A DNA stretch of 64,000 bases from CAZKWG01 sp964615375 (GCA_964615375.1 CAZTOW010000003.1:1-64000); one strand, 5' to 3'; shown: positions 32,042 to 41,788, counted from the first letter of the stretch. Numbers and translations: made by a program. The notes: generated by a model not told the origin, from the sequence alone.

Positions 32042-32830
32042 TCACGCCCGTAGCTCCGCCACGCGGAACGCCACCAGCCAGTCCTCCAGCTCCGTAGGGT
32101 CGGCCTCGGACGGCAGGATCGTCTCGGCGTAGGCCGCGTTCAGGCTCGCCAGCGCGCGCGCGGCCAGGGCGCGAGCGTCCGAGAGCCGCGCCTCGTCGAG
32201 CGGGGTGCGCTCGCCCGCCTTCTTCGCCGCGATGAGCGCGTGCGCCTCGGGGAAACCGAGCGGCGTGGCCAGGCGGGAGAGATCGGTCTCGCAGACGCCC
32301 TCTCTGAGCATGTGTACACCCGTCAACGCACACCGTAGCACGTAGAGCAGATGCTTGACGGTGGCGCCGGGCTGATCCAGGCGCCGGGAGAGCTGCGTGG
32401 CGAAGCCGAGGTAGTGGGCGTGAACCTTGCTGCACAGCGCGCGCTGGACGATCGGTCGCAGCCCGGCCAGCGCGGGGTCCTCCACCACGATGTAGCCGGA
32501 CAGGAAGCGCTCGATGTAGTTGCCGTTGCCTTTCAACACCCCGCGCAGGACCTCGCCCAGCTCGTTGCTGGTGTAGTCCACCTCCACGCCCTCGCGCACC
32601 TCCAGGCGGTCGCTGGTGGACGAGGCGCGGCCGAAGCCCAGCAGGCCGCGGGCCGGCGCGGCGTGGACGGCCTTCAGGTCCAGATCGCTGTCCGGCGAGG
32701 GGAAGCCGTAGGCGTGGGCGCCCGAGAGCGCGACGACGAGGTGCCGGCGCTGCGTCGAGACCTCGGCCAGGAAGGTGCGGGCCACGGCCTCCTGGTGGGG
32801 CGTGAGCAGCAGATCGCGGGGGGCGTTCAT
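32042..32830 (-). CDS. Nucleotidyltransferase, COG3541 type (second of pair)
   Basis: A 262-residue protein of the predicted DNA polymerase beta-like nucleotidyltransferase group. The catalytic motif appears as LSGAHAYGFPSPDSDLDLKAVH, with two Asp in SDLD, followed by a helical region that carries conserved CSKVHAHYLGFA. Members add nucleotides to unknown acceptors. The ATG overlaps the stop of the upstream paralogue (ATGA). An AT-richer patch with GTGTACAC lies at about 32305-32330. Confidence 0.83.
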   Translation of the reverse strand: MNAPRDLLLTPHQEAVARTFLAEVSTQRRHLVVALSGAHAYGFPSPDSDLDLKAVHAAPARGLLGFGRASSTSDRLEVREGVEVDYTSNELGEVLRGVLKGNGNYIERFLSGYIVVEDPALAGLRPIVQRALCSKVHAHYLGFATQLSRRLDQPGATVKHLLYVLRCALTGVHMLREGVCETDLSRLATPLGFPEAHALIAAKKAGERTPLDEARLSDARALAARALASLNAAYAETILPSEADPTELEDWLVAFRVAELRA

Positions 32831-34077
32831 TCGTCCTCCTCCTCGGTGGGGACCGGGGGTGGCGGGGCGTCCGCGCCCCAGGGGCCGGGGGCGCGGGAGA
32901 GCCAGCGGCGGGCCAGCTCCTCGCGGGCCTCGCGCAGCAGGGTGTCGGCGGCGGCCAGGTCGGGGCGCTCGGGCAGGCGGGTGGCGCGCCGGGCCTCCTC
33001 CAGCCGCGTGGTCAGCGCCTCGGCCTCCTCCAGCACCTCGCGCAGCGGGACGTCCCCGCCCTTGACCTGGAGCAGGCGGGCCCGCTCCTCGCCCTCCATG
33101 CGCAGGGAGGGCTCGCCGGTGACCAGCCAGCGGATGGCCGTATACAGGAGGCGCAGCAGGTTGTAGGCGTTCTTCGGGCGCAGCTCCTTGGGGAGCTCGA
33201 AGCGCATGGGGCTCTCGCGGGCGAAGCGCGCCAGGCTCTCGTAGTCGCGGCGCTCGAGCAGCCCCTGGTCGTACAGCGAGCGGTAGAGCGCCTTGATGTA
33301 CTCCTTGGCCATCAGCACGGCGTCCTCGGGCCGGGGGGCGCGGGGCGCGGCGATGGGGGCGAGGCGCAGGGCCAGCTCGTCCAGCGAAGGGAGCGGCTCC
33401 TCCTCCATCCAGGTGAGCACGACCTCGCGGTGCTCGGCCATGGCCCGCGCCTGCTCGAGCCGCTTGAGCTGGCTGAGCGCATAACGCCCGAAGCTGCTGT
33501 AGATCTCACGGCTCACGAAGATCTGCCGCTCGCGCAGCAGGCGCTCGCCAAGCGGGTCGTGCGCGCGCACCTCGTCCACGAAGAGGGCCTCCAGCGTGTT
33601 GGGATCGCCGCGCAGGCCCTGGCGCAGGGTCTTGGCCAGCTCCCAGTAGCTCTCCGATCCGTCCGTGCGGATGAGGTCCTCGGGCGGGCTGACCAGGCCC
33701 GAGGTCCAGGGGAAGGGGAGCGCGAAGACCCCGCGGAGATCCTCGTCCGAGCCCGCGTGCGCCAGCCCCCAGGCCCGGCTGCCCACGGTGGCGACCAGCA
33801 CCACGCAGGGCCGCAGCGCCTCCCAGCTCGCCGCCCGCCGCCGGGCGTAGCGCACCTGCCCCTGCTTGCGCGGCAGCACCTCGGCGCGCGCGTAGCGCAG
33901 CACGCCCACGCCCACCACCGCGACGTCCACCGCGTCCCCCAGCGTCCCCACCACCCGGCCCACCGCGCCCTGGGGCACGCGGCGGCCCTCGTGATCGCGG
34001 TCGACGCGGGTGCTCACCTCGGTGCCATTCGGGAGCGGCACCACGCGCGGATCGAGCTCGGGGAGGATGCGGGCCAT
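32827..34077 (-). CDS. Nucleotidyltransferase, COG3541 type (first of pair)
   Basis: A 416-residue protein. Residues about 1-75 are a beta-rich N-terminal module, then comes the nucleotidyltransferase motif VGSRAWGLAHAGSDEDLRGVF, and a long helical C-terminal region with a proline-rich acidic tail. The start at 34077 gives MARILPELDPRVV; an in-frame start at 34116 is possible but would run into the palindromic operators shared with the ArsR gene. Forms a coupled pair with the following gene. Both enzymes together suggest a two-subunit nucleotide-adding complex; substrate unknown. Confidence 0.82.
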   Translation of the reverse strand: MARILPELDPRVVPLPNGTEVSTRVDRDHEGRRVPQGAVGRVVGTLGDAVDVAVVGVGVLRYARAEVLPRKQGQVRYARRRAASWEALRPCVVLVATVGSRAWGLAHAGSDEDLRGVFALPFPWTSGLVSPPEDLIRTDGSESYWELAKTLRQGLRGDPNTLEALFVDEVRAHDPLGERLLRERQIFVSREIYSSFGRYALSQLKRLEQARAMAEHREVVLTWMEEEPLPSLDELALRLAPIAAPRAPRPEDAVLMAKEYIKALYRSLYDQGLLERRDYESLARFARESPMRFELPKELRPKNAYNLLRLLYTAIRWLVTGEPSLRMEGEERARLLQVKGGDVPLREVLEEAEALTTRLEEARRATRLPERPDLAAADTLLREAREELARRWLSRAPGPWGADAPPPPVPTEEEDE

Positions 34078-34112
34078 GCGCCCACGTATCGCCGCGGCCT
34101 GCCCAGAAAAAC

Positions 34113-34168
34113 GCAACCAGATTGTTGCGCGTCTTCAGGGTGCGGACTACATGCAACAAGGAGGTTGC
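34113..34168. promoter_or_regulatory. Two matching ArsR-type operators
   Basis: GCAAC-N6-GTTGC occurs twice, at 34113-34128 and 34153-34168, exactly 40 bp apart, about four helical turns. The second copy is extended to ATGCAAC...GTTGCAT and encloses the AAGGAGG ribosome binding site of the ArsR gene, ending in its start codon. The pair lies between the divergent nucleotidyltransferase and ArsR genes and could control both. Confidence 0.75.
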
Positions 34169-34513
34169 ATGTCGCAGCCCGCGCCGCCCCCTGAGCCCCG
34201 CGTCTTCGCCGCGCTGGGCGATCCCACCCGCCTCCGCATCCTCGAGCGCCTCCGCGCGGTCGAGGACCTGTCCATCTCCGAGCTCACCGAGGGCACCGAT
34301 CTGACCCGCCAGGCCGTCACGCGGCACCTCGAGGTGCTGGCGGAGGCCGGTCTGGTCGTGGACGTGCGCTCCGGTCGGGAGCGGCGCTGGGCCTGCAGAC
34401 CTGAGCCCCTGGCGGCCATCGCCGCCTGGGCCGAGGACTACCGGCGCCAGTGGGAGCAGCGCTTCGACCGCCTGGAGGCCTGGCTTCAGGCCCAACATCC
34501 CCCCAAGCCCTGA
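34169..34513 (+). CDS. ArsR-family transcriptional regulator
   Basis: A 114-residue winged-helix repressor of the ArsR/SmtB group: VFAALGDPTRLRILERL, then SISELTEGTDLTRQAVTRHLEVLAEAGLV and a wing around RSGRERRWACRPE. No Cys-rich metal site is visible, which fits the non-metal subgroup found with SRPBCC/AHSA1 genes. The start is placed at 34169 after AAGGAGG; an ATG at 34151 is part of the operator. The SRPBCC gene follows 19 bases later. Confidence 0.92.
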   Translation: MSQPAPPPEPRVFAALGDPTRLRILERLRAVEDLSISELTEGTDLTRQAVTRHLEVLAEAGLVVDVRSGRERRWACRPEPLAAIAAWAEDYRRQWEQRFDRLEAWLQAQHPPKP

Positions 34514-34532
34514 GCCCCCGAAGGAGCCCCCC

Positions 34533-35486
34533 ATGTCCACCCACGCCGTCTTCTCCGGCCTCGACCTCACGCTGGAGCGCCACCTTCACGCCCCGGTCCA
34601 GGCCGTCTGGTCCGCCTGGACCGATCCGACCCAGCTGGTCCGCTGGTTCGGCCCCGCCACCTACACCAACGAGGAGGTCCACCTGGACGCCCGGGCGGGC
34701 GGGACCTGGCGGATCGTGATGGTCGGCCCCGACGGCAGCCGCTACCCCTGGCACGGCCGCGTGCTGGAGGCCGAGGCGCCTCACCGCCTCGTGCTGGAGA
34801 TGCTCACCGACGAGCACCCGGCCGCCTGGCACGCGATGATCGCCGCCGCCACGGGCCGCTCGCCCGGCTCGCCGATGGAGAGCGTGGTCGTCGTCGAGCT
34901 GAGCGCGGTGGGCGAGGGCACGCAGATGCGCCTGACCCAGCGCTTCACCACGCCGGAGGAGGCCCAGGCGCACCAGCGGCTGGGCGCCGCGGGCGGCTGG
35001 ATCGAGGGCAACGACCGGCTGGAGCTGGTGCTGGCCGGGGTCGCCACCCCGCCGGACATGATCGTGCTGAGCCGCACGATCCGCGCCCCCCGGGACCGGG
35101 TCTGGGCGGCCTTCTCCAATGCCGAGGCCCTCGACTCCTGGTGGGGCCCGGACGGCTTCGTCACGAAGACCCAGTCTTACGCGCTGGAGGTGGGCGGGAG
35201 CTGGCTCTTCACCATGACCCACGCCCAGTGGGGCACCTTCCCCAACCGCGCCCTCTGGCTGGACATCAAGGCGCCTGAGCGCCTCCACTTCCGCCACGAC
35301 GGCGGCGAGGGCACCGACGGCTTCCTGAGCTGGATCTGGCTGGAGGACCTGCGCGACGGCACCACCCGCATCACGCTCTGCCAGCGCCACCCGAGCGCGG
35401 AGGCCATCGCCCGGGTGCACAGCATGGGCGCGGTGAAGCTGGGCTACCAGACCCTCGCCCACCTGGCGGACAAGGTCGAGGGGTAG
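34533..35486 (+). CDS. Tandem SRPBCC (AHSA1-like) domain protein
   Basis: A 317-residue protein made of two SRPBCC/AHSA1 domains, at about 8-165 (LERHLHAPVQAVWSAWTDP...RWFGP) and 170-315 (LSRTIRAPRDRVWAAFSNAEAL...WWGPDGF). Single-domain relatives usually follow ArsR regulators as here; the fused tandem form is less usual. The fold binds hydrophobic ligands in a deep cavity, so a role in sensing or sequestering a small hydrophobic molecule is likely but not shown. AAGGAG precedes ATG. Confidence 0.9.
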   Translation: MSTHAVFSGLDLTLERHLHAPVQAVWSAWTDPTQLVRWFGPATYTNEEVHLDARAGGTWRIVMVGPDGSRYPWHGRVLEAEAPHRLVLEMLTDEHPAAWHAMIAAATGRSPGSPMESVVVVELSAVGEGTQMRLTQRFTTPEEAQAHQRLGAAGGWIEGNDRLELVLAGVATPPDMIVLSRTIRAPRDRVWAAFSNAEALDSWWGPDGFVTKTQSYALEVGGSWLFTMTHAQWGTFPNRALWLDIKAPERLHFRHDGGEGTDGFLSWIWLEDLRDGTTRITLCQRHPSAEAIARVHSMGAVKLGYQTLAHLADKVEG

Positions 35487-35489
35487 GGC

Positions 35490-36122
35490 TCAGACGCCCT
35501 CGGCCTGGAAGCCCGTCTTGCGGTGCGTGCCGTCGCAGAAGGGCTTCCCGGCGCTGGCGCCGCAGCGGCAGAGGAAGGCGGTGTCCCCGCGCTTGACGGC
35601 GCGGCCGGTGCCGCAGGTGACCTCGTGGGAGCCGCTGACCTTCAGCGGTCCGTTGGGGAAGGCGCTCACCTCCAGCGCGCCCGGCTCGCCCCAGGCGGGC
35701 AGCTCGGCGGGCGGGGGGAGCTCGCCCGTGGCGGTGAAGCCCGCGGCGACGTGGCTGGCGTCGCAGTAGGGCTTGTTCTTCGAGGCGCCGCAGCGGCAGA
35801 GCGTGGCGCGCGTGCAGCTTGCCTCGCCGATCTTGAGCTGCCCGCGGACCGCGTAAGGCCCGTTCTCCAGCACGGCGACCACGTTCCGGCCGCTGGGCTG
35901 CTCGGCGGCGCCGCCGTCCAGGCGCTCCACCTGGATCGCGCCGGACGGGCAGCGCTCAGCCACCGCCAGCAGCTCCTCGGGCGTGGCGGCGTCGGGGTCG
36001 ATCCAGGGCCCCGAGACGTTGGCCTTGAACACGTTGGGCTGCCCCAGCACGCAGTTGCGGGCGTGAATGCAGCGCGATCCATCGAAGGTGATGCGGGCGC
36101 GGGCGCCAGTGACGACTTCCAT
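35490..36122 (-). CDS. CDGSH iron-sulfur protein with (4Fe-4S) mono-cluster domain
   Basis: A 210-residue protein with three parts: an N-terminal 'divergent 4Fe-4S' domain (SRCIHARNCVLG, then ERCPSGAI) and two CDGSH-type 2Fe-2S motifs (CRCGASKNKPYCDASH and CRCGASAGKPFCDGTH). Such multi-domain CDGSH proteins carry out electron transfer or cluster shuttling in the cytosol. The start at 36122 follows GGAG and excludes an unlikely 25-residue upstream extension. The gene is convergent with the SRPBCC gene, three bases apart. Confidence 0.92.
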   Translation of the reverse strand: MEVVTGARARITFDGSRCIHARNCVLGQPNVFKANVSGPWIDPDAATPEELLAVAERCPSGAIQVERLDGGAAEQPSGRNVVAVLENGPYAVRGQLKIGEASCTRATLCRCGASKNKPYCDASHVAAGFTATGELPPPAELPAWGEPGALEVSAFPNGPLKVSGSHEVTCGTGRAVKRGDTAFLCRCGASAGKPFCDGTHRKTGFQAEGV

Positions 36123-36162
36123 GGGCTTCTCCGGGGGGTTGGAAGGCCCAGGGTATCGCGAA

Positions 36163-36702
36163 TCACCCGCCGGTGTCGCCGGTGTCCCCGCCGTCACAGT
36201 TGGTCCTCAGCTCGAGCTGGAGCGCCTCCTCCTCGCTCAGCGTGCCGTAGCCGTCGTCTCCGATGCTGGAGACCTTCCAGCCGGAGCTGTCCATCCAGGT
36301 GAGCGTGACGGTTCCGCTGCCGAAGCAGGCCTCGTGCACGTCCCAGTTGTCCTCCCAGTCGAAGGCGCCGTCGCCGTCGGTGTCCTCGTAGGTCTGGATC
36401 AGCTCCACCGCGGTGGGACCCATGAAGTGGTCCACGGGGGGCGCGCCCTGGAGCGTGATCGTCCAGCTCGGCGTGAGCGGAGCGTCAAAGAGCTGCTCCG
36501 CGCCGAACATGGTCATCGTCATCAAGCCATAGCCGGTGACGTCCCCATCGAAGGTGCCGGCGACCGTGACGGTCTCGTTGACCTCGCCTTCACCCTCGCC
36601 CTCGCCTTCGCCTTCGCCCTCGCCTTCGCCCTCGCCCTCGCCACCTCCACAGCCAGCGGCCCAGCACGCGAACAGCAGGATCGCGCCCATGCGCAGAGAC
36701 AT
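36163..36702 (-). CDS. Lipoprotein with Gly-Glu repeat
   Basis: A 179-residue lipoprotein (signal MSLRMGAILLFACWAAGC). Directly after the lipidated Cys comes a run of about nine Gly-Glu dipeptides, encoded by an imperfect 6-bp repeat at about 36586-36645. The remaining 135 residues are acidic, with Ca-binding-like DTDGDGAFDWED and a C-terminal GGDTGDTGG tail. Acidic low-complexity stretches after the anchor are common in myxobacterial outer-surface lipoproteins. Function unknown. GGAGG precedes ATG. Confidence 0.75.
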   Translation of the reverse strand: MSLRMGAILLFACWAAGCGGGEGEGEGEGEGEGEGEGEGEVNETVTVAGTFDGDVTGYGLMTMTMFGAEQLFDAPLTPSWTITLQGAPPVDHFMGPTAVELIQTYEDTDGDGAFDWEDNWDVHEACFGSGTVTLTWMDSSGWKVSSIGDDGYGTLSEEEALQLELRTNCDGGDTGDTGG

Positions 36703-36783
36703 GGTACCTCCCCCCGGTTAAGCGGATCGCCTCAGCGTCCAGAAGGAGAATGTAGACACGGGCGCGGCGCGCACAAGCTCGGG

Positions 36784-37896
<1,113 letters not shown>

Positions 37897-37977
37897 GCTG
37901 TGCTCCTGAAGCCTGCCTCAGGCTATCCCGAGGGCGGCCCCCGTGCGCTCCGGCCGCGCCCTGGCTACGCTCAGCGC

Positions 37978-38790
37978 ATGGCCAAGCTCCCGAGCCAGCG
38001 GCCACAGGCCGGCACGCCCTTCCTGTACCTCGTCTCGGACGACGTGGAGCACTGCCCCTATCGGCCGGGCCAGGAGGCGCGCTGCCCGCGCTACCGACCC
38101 TTCGGCGAGCTTGGGCCCCGCCAGCTCGACGTGCTCCTGGAGGCGGGCTTCCAGCGGGTCGGCACCGCCCTCTTCCGCACCGCATGCCCCATGTGCCGCT
38201 CCTGCGAGCCCGTGCGCGTGCCGGTCGCCGACTTCCAGCGCTCGCGCAGCCAGGCCCGGGTCTGGCGGCGGAACCAGGATCTGCGGGTCACGCTGGAGCG
38301 CCCGGGGATGAGCCACGAGCGCGTCGCCCTGTGGAACCGCCACCGCATCCAGCGCGGCCTGCTGATGAGCGAGGCCGACCAGGACCCCCGGGTCTACGCC
38401 GGCTGGCTGGCCGAGAGCTGCGCGCAGACGGTGGAGGTGCGCTACCACATCGGCCGCCGGCTGGTGGCCGTGAGCCTGCTGGACCTGGGCGAGCGCGCCG
38501 CCAACAGCGCCTATCACTACTTCGACCCGGAGTTCGAGCGCCGATCGCTGGGGGTCTACAGCGTGCTCTACGAGATCGAGCTCTGCCGGGAGCGGAAGAT
38601 CGACCTCTACTATCTGGGCCTCTGGGCCTCCGACGCCCCCGCGCTGCGCTACAAGTCCAACTATTACCCGCACGAGCGGCTGATCGGGAACACCTGGACG
38701 CGCTTCTCGCAGCCCGAGGACTGGGGCGTGCCCGCGCCCTGGAGCGAGCCGCACCTGCCCGTGGCCCCGGTCGCGCTGAAGCTGGAGTAG
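37978..38790 (+). CDS. bpt: Aspartate/glutamate leucyltransferase (Bpt/Ate family)
   Basis: A 270-residue aminoacyl-tRNA-protein transferase. The N-terminal Cys motif is seen as HCPYRPGQEARCPRYRPFGELG followed by FRTACPMCRSCEPVRVPV, and the C-terminal part has YFDPEFERRSLGVYSVLYEI and YYLGLWASDAPALRYKSNYYP. Bacterial enzymes of this subgroup usually transfer Leu to N-terminal Asp or Glu and feed ClpAP degradation (N-degron pathway). Start and length match the family. Confidence 0.93.
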   Translation: MAKLPSQRPQAGTPFLYLVSDDVEHCPYRPGQEARCPRYRPFGELGPRQLDVLLEAGFQRVGTALFRTACPMCRSCEPVRVPVADFQRSRSQARVWRRNQDLRVTLERPGMSHERVALWNRHRIQRGLLMSEADQDPRVYAGWLAESCAQTVEVRYHIGRRLVAVSLLDLGERAANSAYHYFDPEFERRSLGVYSVLYEIELCRERKIDLYYLGLWASDAPALRYKSNYYPHERLIGNTWTRFSQPEDWGVPAPWSEPHLPVAPVALKLE

Positions 38791-38800
38791 GCGCGCCCGC

Positions 38801-39595
38801 TCACCACCCGCCCTTGCAGGCCGGCAGCGGACCGAAGCCGCCCCCCTCCAGCTCACCCTGCACCCAGATCAGGACGCACAGGCAGCGGTGGCTCTCGGGG
38901 GAGAAGGCGCTTTGGTCCGTCCTCCCCAGGAGCTCCCGGGCCAGGTCGTCGGCGGAGATGGCGCGCTCGGCGGCCTCGGAGACCGCGAGGAGCACGGCGG
39001 CGCGATCCGCGGGCTCGGCGTCGAGCGCGAGGCGGAGCAGGCCCGCGGTCACGTCCCGCCAGCGCGCGGCCTCCGCGCTCGCCGCCGCGCCGTCCAGTGG
39101 CCGAGCGGCGGGCGGGGGACCGAGCAGGGCCAGCGCCTCGGGCGGAGGGGTCCGCGGCGGCGCGGCCCGGCGCAGCGCCCAGGCGTCCAGCCGGACCAGC
39201 ATCCAGTAGGGGGTGTAGTCCTGAGCCGAGCTCTTCCGGGGATCGAGCCCGGCCGCGAGGGGCTCCAGCAGGGCCCGCGCCCGCGCCGCGGACTGCTCGG
39301 CCTCCAGGGTCCCCGCCGCCAGCAGGTGGGGGCCGCGCGACGCATCCCGCGCGGCGATGGGCGCCAGCGCCTCCGTGGCGAACGCCAGATCCATCCAGGC
39401 CTGGGCGGCCAGGATGGCCGGACACCGCGCCTCCAGCCCCTGGGCCAGCTCCCGCCGCTGGGCGAGCCAGCGGGCCGCGCGCGGCACGGCGCCCTCGGGC
39501 AGCAGGAGGCGGGCCTCCACCCGCTCGGCGCGGCAGGCGACCGCCACGGAGGGCTCCGCGCCCCAGGCCAGCCCGAACAGCAGCGCGAGCAGCAT
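38801..39595 (-). CDS. Secreted Ala-rich helical protein
   Basis: A 264-residue protein with a short signal peptide (MLLALLFGLAWGAEP) and a mature part that is nearly all helical, rich in Ala, Leu and Arg, with four cysteines (VACRAERV, ARCPAIL, RCLCVL). Its ATG overlaps the stop of the upstream gene by one base (TGATG), so both proteins probably act together in the periplasm. No family recognised. Confidence 0.7.
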   Translation of the reverse strand: MLLALLFGLAWGAEPSVAVACRAERVEARLLLPEGAVPRAARWLAQRRELAQGLEARCPAILAAQAWMDLAFATEALAPIAARDASRGPHLLAAGTLEAEQSAARARALLEPLAAGLDPRKSSAQDYTPYWMLVRLDAWALRRAAPPRTPPPEALALLGPPPAARPLDGAAASAEAARWRDVTAGLLRLALDAEPADRAAVLLAVSEAAERAISADDLARELLGRTDQSAFSPESHRCLCVLIWVQGELEGGGFGPLPACKGGW

Positions 39596-40818
39596 CAGTA
39601 CTCCAGGTACTTTCGGCGATCGATGGGTCTCCCCTCGAAGATCGCCCAGAGGAAGGCCCACCAGCGCAACACCTCGGCCTGGGCCGCGACGACCCGGGCG
39701 CGCTCCTCGGCGTCGAGCTCCGGCGCGGCGCGCGCCCGCTGCAGGTGTCGCGAGGCCCGGTCCACCGCGATCAGCGCCCCCCGAACGTGCAGATCCGCCT
39801 CCGTGTCGTCGCCCATCCAGAAGGGGTCCAGCAGGAACAGCTCGTGGCTGGTCTGGAGCCAGCGCGTCGCCAGCGCCCGCCGCGCCGCCGGCGTGGGCGC
39901 CGGGCCCAGCGCCGCGTCCTCCGCCTCCATCGTGTCCAGGCGCGCCAGCACGGCGTCGCGCCGCGGCGAGCTCTGGCAGGGGGGAGGCGGGAGATCGAGG
40001 CCGGCGACGGGCTCCCGGCGGTGATCGCTGACGCCGCAGGCGGCCGGGAGAGCCTCGTGGAGCCTCGCCTCGATCTCGTCGAGGAAGGGCATCACCTCGA
40101 GGATCATGCCCACGTCCTGCTCGTCCACGACCGGCTGCGCCTGCTCCAGCACCATCTGTGCGGGCTCGAGCTCGGCCGCGGGGAGGCAGCCCCCCCAGGT
40201 CTCCAGATCCACCCGCAGGTGATCCAGGCTCACCCGAGCGCGCTCCAGGGTCTCGCGGGCCTTCCTCTCCCGGTGAGAGCGGTACGGGACCACGCAGCGG
40301 GCGAGCGTGCTCGGCGGCCGGGTGGGCTCCGTCCGGTAGCGCAGCAGCCAGAGGTCCAGCTCCTCCTCCTCGGTGAGGTCGGGGCCCAGCAGTCGCTCGA
40401 GCTGGGATACCTGTTCCTGGGCCACCATGCGCAGCTTGAAAGCAATGTCTTGCTGCGACATCTGGTAGATCTCGCGCTGATCCGCCGTGAGGTATCGGGG
40501 AGATGCCGCGTCCTCGATGGCCTCCGCCATGCCCAGGTAGGCCTCGGCGACCGTGGCCACGGCGAGCACGTCATTGGCAGGGTCACCGTCGGCAATCAGC
40601 CGGATCGCCTCCCGCTCGATCTCCTGCAGCGCCTTCGCCTTCACCTGGAGTTGCCCCAGCAGGAGCTGGTCCTCCTCCTCGCGCGAGAGGACCTGGCCGG
40701 GCGCCGGTCCGTCCAGGGTGAGCCCGTCGAAGCGCTCCACCCGCGCTTGAAGCTCCGCCGCCCCCGCGGGCTCTCCCGCGCGGGCCAGGCTCGACCAGAG
40801 CAGCAGGACCAGCACCAT
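39595..40818 (-). CDS. Secreted helical protein of unknown function
   Basis: A 407-residue protein with signal peptide MVLVLLLWSSLARAGEP and a long, mostly helical mature part, rich in Glu, Arg and Leu, with coiled-coil-like runs (SREEEDQLLLGQLQVKAKAL, DLTEEEELDLWLLRY). A Pro-rich segment with Cys lies near 280. It is the first gene of a coupled pair. No family recognised. Confidence 0.7.
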   Translation of the reverse strand: MVLVLLLWSSLARAGEPAGAAELQARVERFDGLTLDGPAPGQVLSREEEDQLLLGQLQVKAKALQEIEREAIRLIADGDPANDVLAVATVAEAYLGMAEAIEDAASPRYLTADQREIYQMSQQDIAFKLRMVAQEQVSQLERLLGPDLTEEEELDLWLLRYRTEPTRPPSTLARCVVPYRSHRERKARETLERARVSLDHLRVDLETWGGCLPAAELEPAQMVLEQAQPVVDEQDVGMILEVMPFLDEIEARLHEALPAACGVSDHRREPVAGLDLPPPPCQSSPRRDAVLARLDTMEAEDAALGPAPTPAARRALATRWLQTSHELFLLDPFWMGDDTEADLHVRGALIAVDRASRHLQRARAAPELDAEERARVVAAQAEVLRWWAFLWAIFEGRPIDRRKYLEY

Positions 40819-40855
40819 CCCCGCCAGGATAGCGCGCGGCCCCGGGACCGTGGGC

Positions 40856-41740
40856 TCAGATCCGCGCCGCCACCAGCCGACCCACCTCCGCCAGCACCGC
40901 GGCGTTCTCCTCCATCGTGTGGCCCGGCCGGTCCAGGTAGGCGCTCACCACGATGGGCGCGCGCCCCGGGGGCCAGGCCACGCCCACGTCGTTGGTGTAC
41001 CGGTCCATGCCCGTCCCGGTCTTGTCCCCTGGCTGCCAATCCTCCGGCCAGCCCGCCCGCAGGCGCGTGAGCCCGGTCACCGTCGCCCGCGCCCAGCCCA
41101 CCAGGATCGCCCGCTGCTCCAGCGGCAGCGCCTCCCCCACCGTGAGCGCCGCCACGCTCGCCGCCATCGCCGAGGGGCAGGTCGTGTCGCGCTCCTCGCC
41201 CTCGTCCAGCCGCACGTCGTTCATCTCGGGCTCGACGCGGTCGATGCGCGTGCGCGCGTCCCCCAGCCCGCGCAGGAAGGCGGTGAGCGCGGCGGGACCT
41301 CCCGAGCGCCCCAGCAGCAGGTTGGTCGCCGTGTTGTCGCTGGTGGTCACGGCCGCGTGGCAGAGCTCCCCCACCGTCAGCGTCTCGCCCCGGTGCTCCT
41401 CGGTGACCGGCGAGTGGGCGATGAGCCCGCGGCGCGGCACGCGGATCGGGGCGTCCAGACGCTCCTCCCCCTGGGCGCAGCGGGCCAGCACCTGCCCGGC
41501 CAGCAGGATCTTGAAGGTGCTGCACAGGGCGAAGCGCTCGTCCAGGCGACGACCGACCCCGAGCCCGCTCGCCGTGTCCAGCAGGCAGACGCCCAGGCGA
41601 CCGCCGGAGCGCTGCTCCAAGGCCTCCAGGTCCGCCTCCAGCGAGGGCACCTCCTCGGCCAGCGCCCGGCGGGAGATCAGGGGGAGGAGCGCCAGGGCCC
41701 CGAGGACGAGCCCGCGGCGGGAGAGGGAGGTCGCGATCAT
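40856..41740 (-). CDS. Class A beta-lactamase, Tat-exported
   Basis: A 294-residue serine beta-lactamase with all class A motifs: STFK (Ser74), SDN (134-136), the omega-loop EPEMN (Glu170, Asn174) and KTG (240-242). A Cys precedes the catalytic Ser, as in some carbapenemases, but the partner Cys found there after KTG is not present. The signal carries twin arginines (SRRGLVLGALALL), so Tat export is likely. The start at 41740 follows GAGG; an in-frame start at 41761 exists upstream. It should hydrolyse beta-lactams; spectrum cannot be predicted. Confidence 0.94.
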   Translation of the reverse strand: MIATSLSRRGLVLGALALLPLISRRALAEEVPSLEADLEALEQRSGGRLGVCLLDTASGLGVGRRLDERFALCSTFKILLAGQVLARCAQGEERLDAPIRVPRRGLIAHSPVTEEHRGETLTVGELCHAAVTTSDNTATNLLLGRSGGPAALTAFLRGLGDARTRIDRVEPEMNDVRLDEGEERDTTCPSAMAASVAALTVGEALPLEQRAILVGWARATVTGLTRLRAGWPEDWQPGDKTGTGMDRYTNDVGVAWPPGRAPIVVSAYLDRPGHTMEENAAVLAEVGRLVAARI

Positions 41741-41744
41741 GGAC

Positions 41745-41788
41745 ACCTCACTTGAGGTCATTTCGATATCACATCTTGACCTGTCAAT
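41745..41788 (-). promoter_or_regulatory. Beta-lactamase upstream region with palindromes and -35 element
   Basis: ACCTCA-CT-TGAGGT (41745-41758) overlaps the ribosome binding site region, and TTGAC-CT-GTCAA (41776-41787) contains a perfect minus-strand -35 hexamer TTGACA (41788-41783). The matching -10 is not clear. The palindromes could be operators, but no BlaI/AmpR-type regulator gene lies nearby. Confidence 0.4.

Noticed and set aside
36586..36645. GGCGAG-type repeat considered as an origin or iteron
   Set aside because: Units are immediately adjacent, in frame, and code for Gly-Glu; no DnaA-box or replication gene is near.
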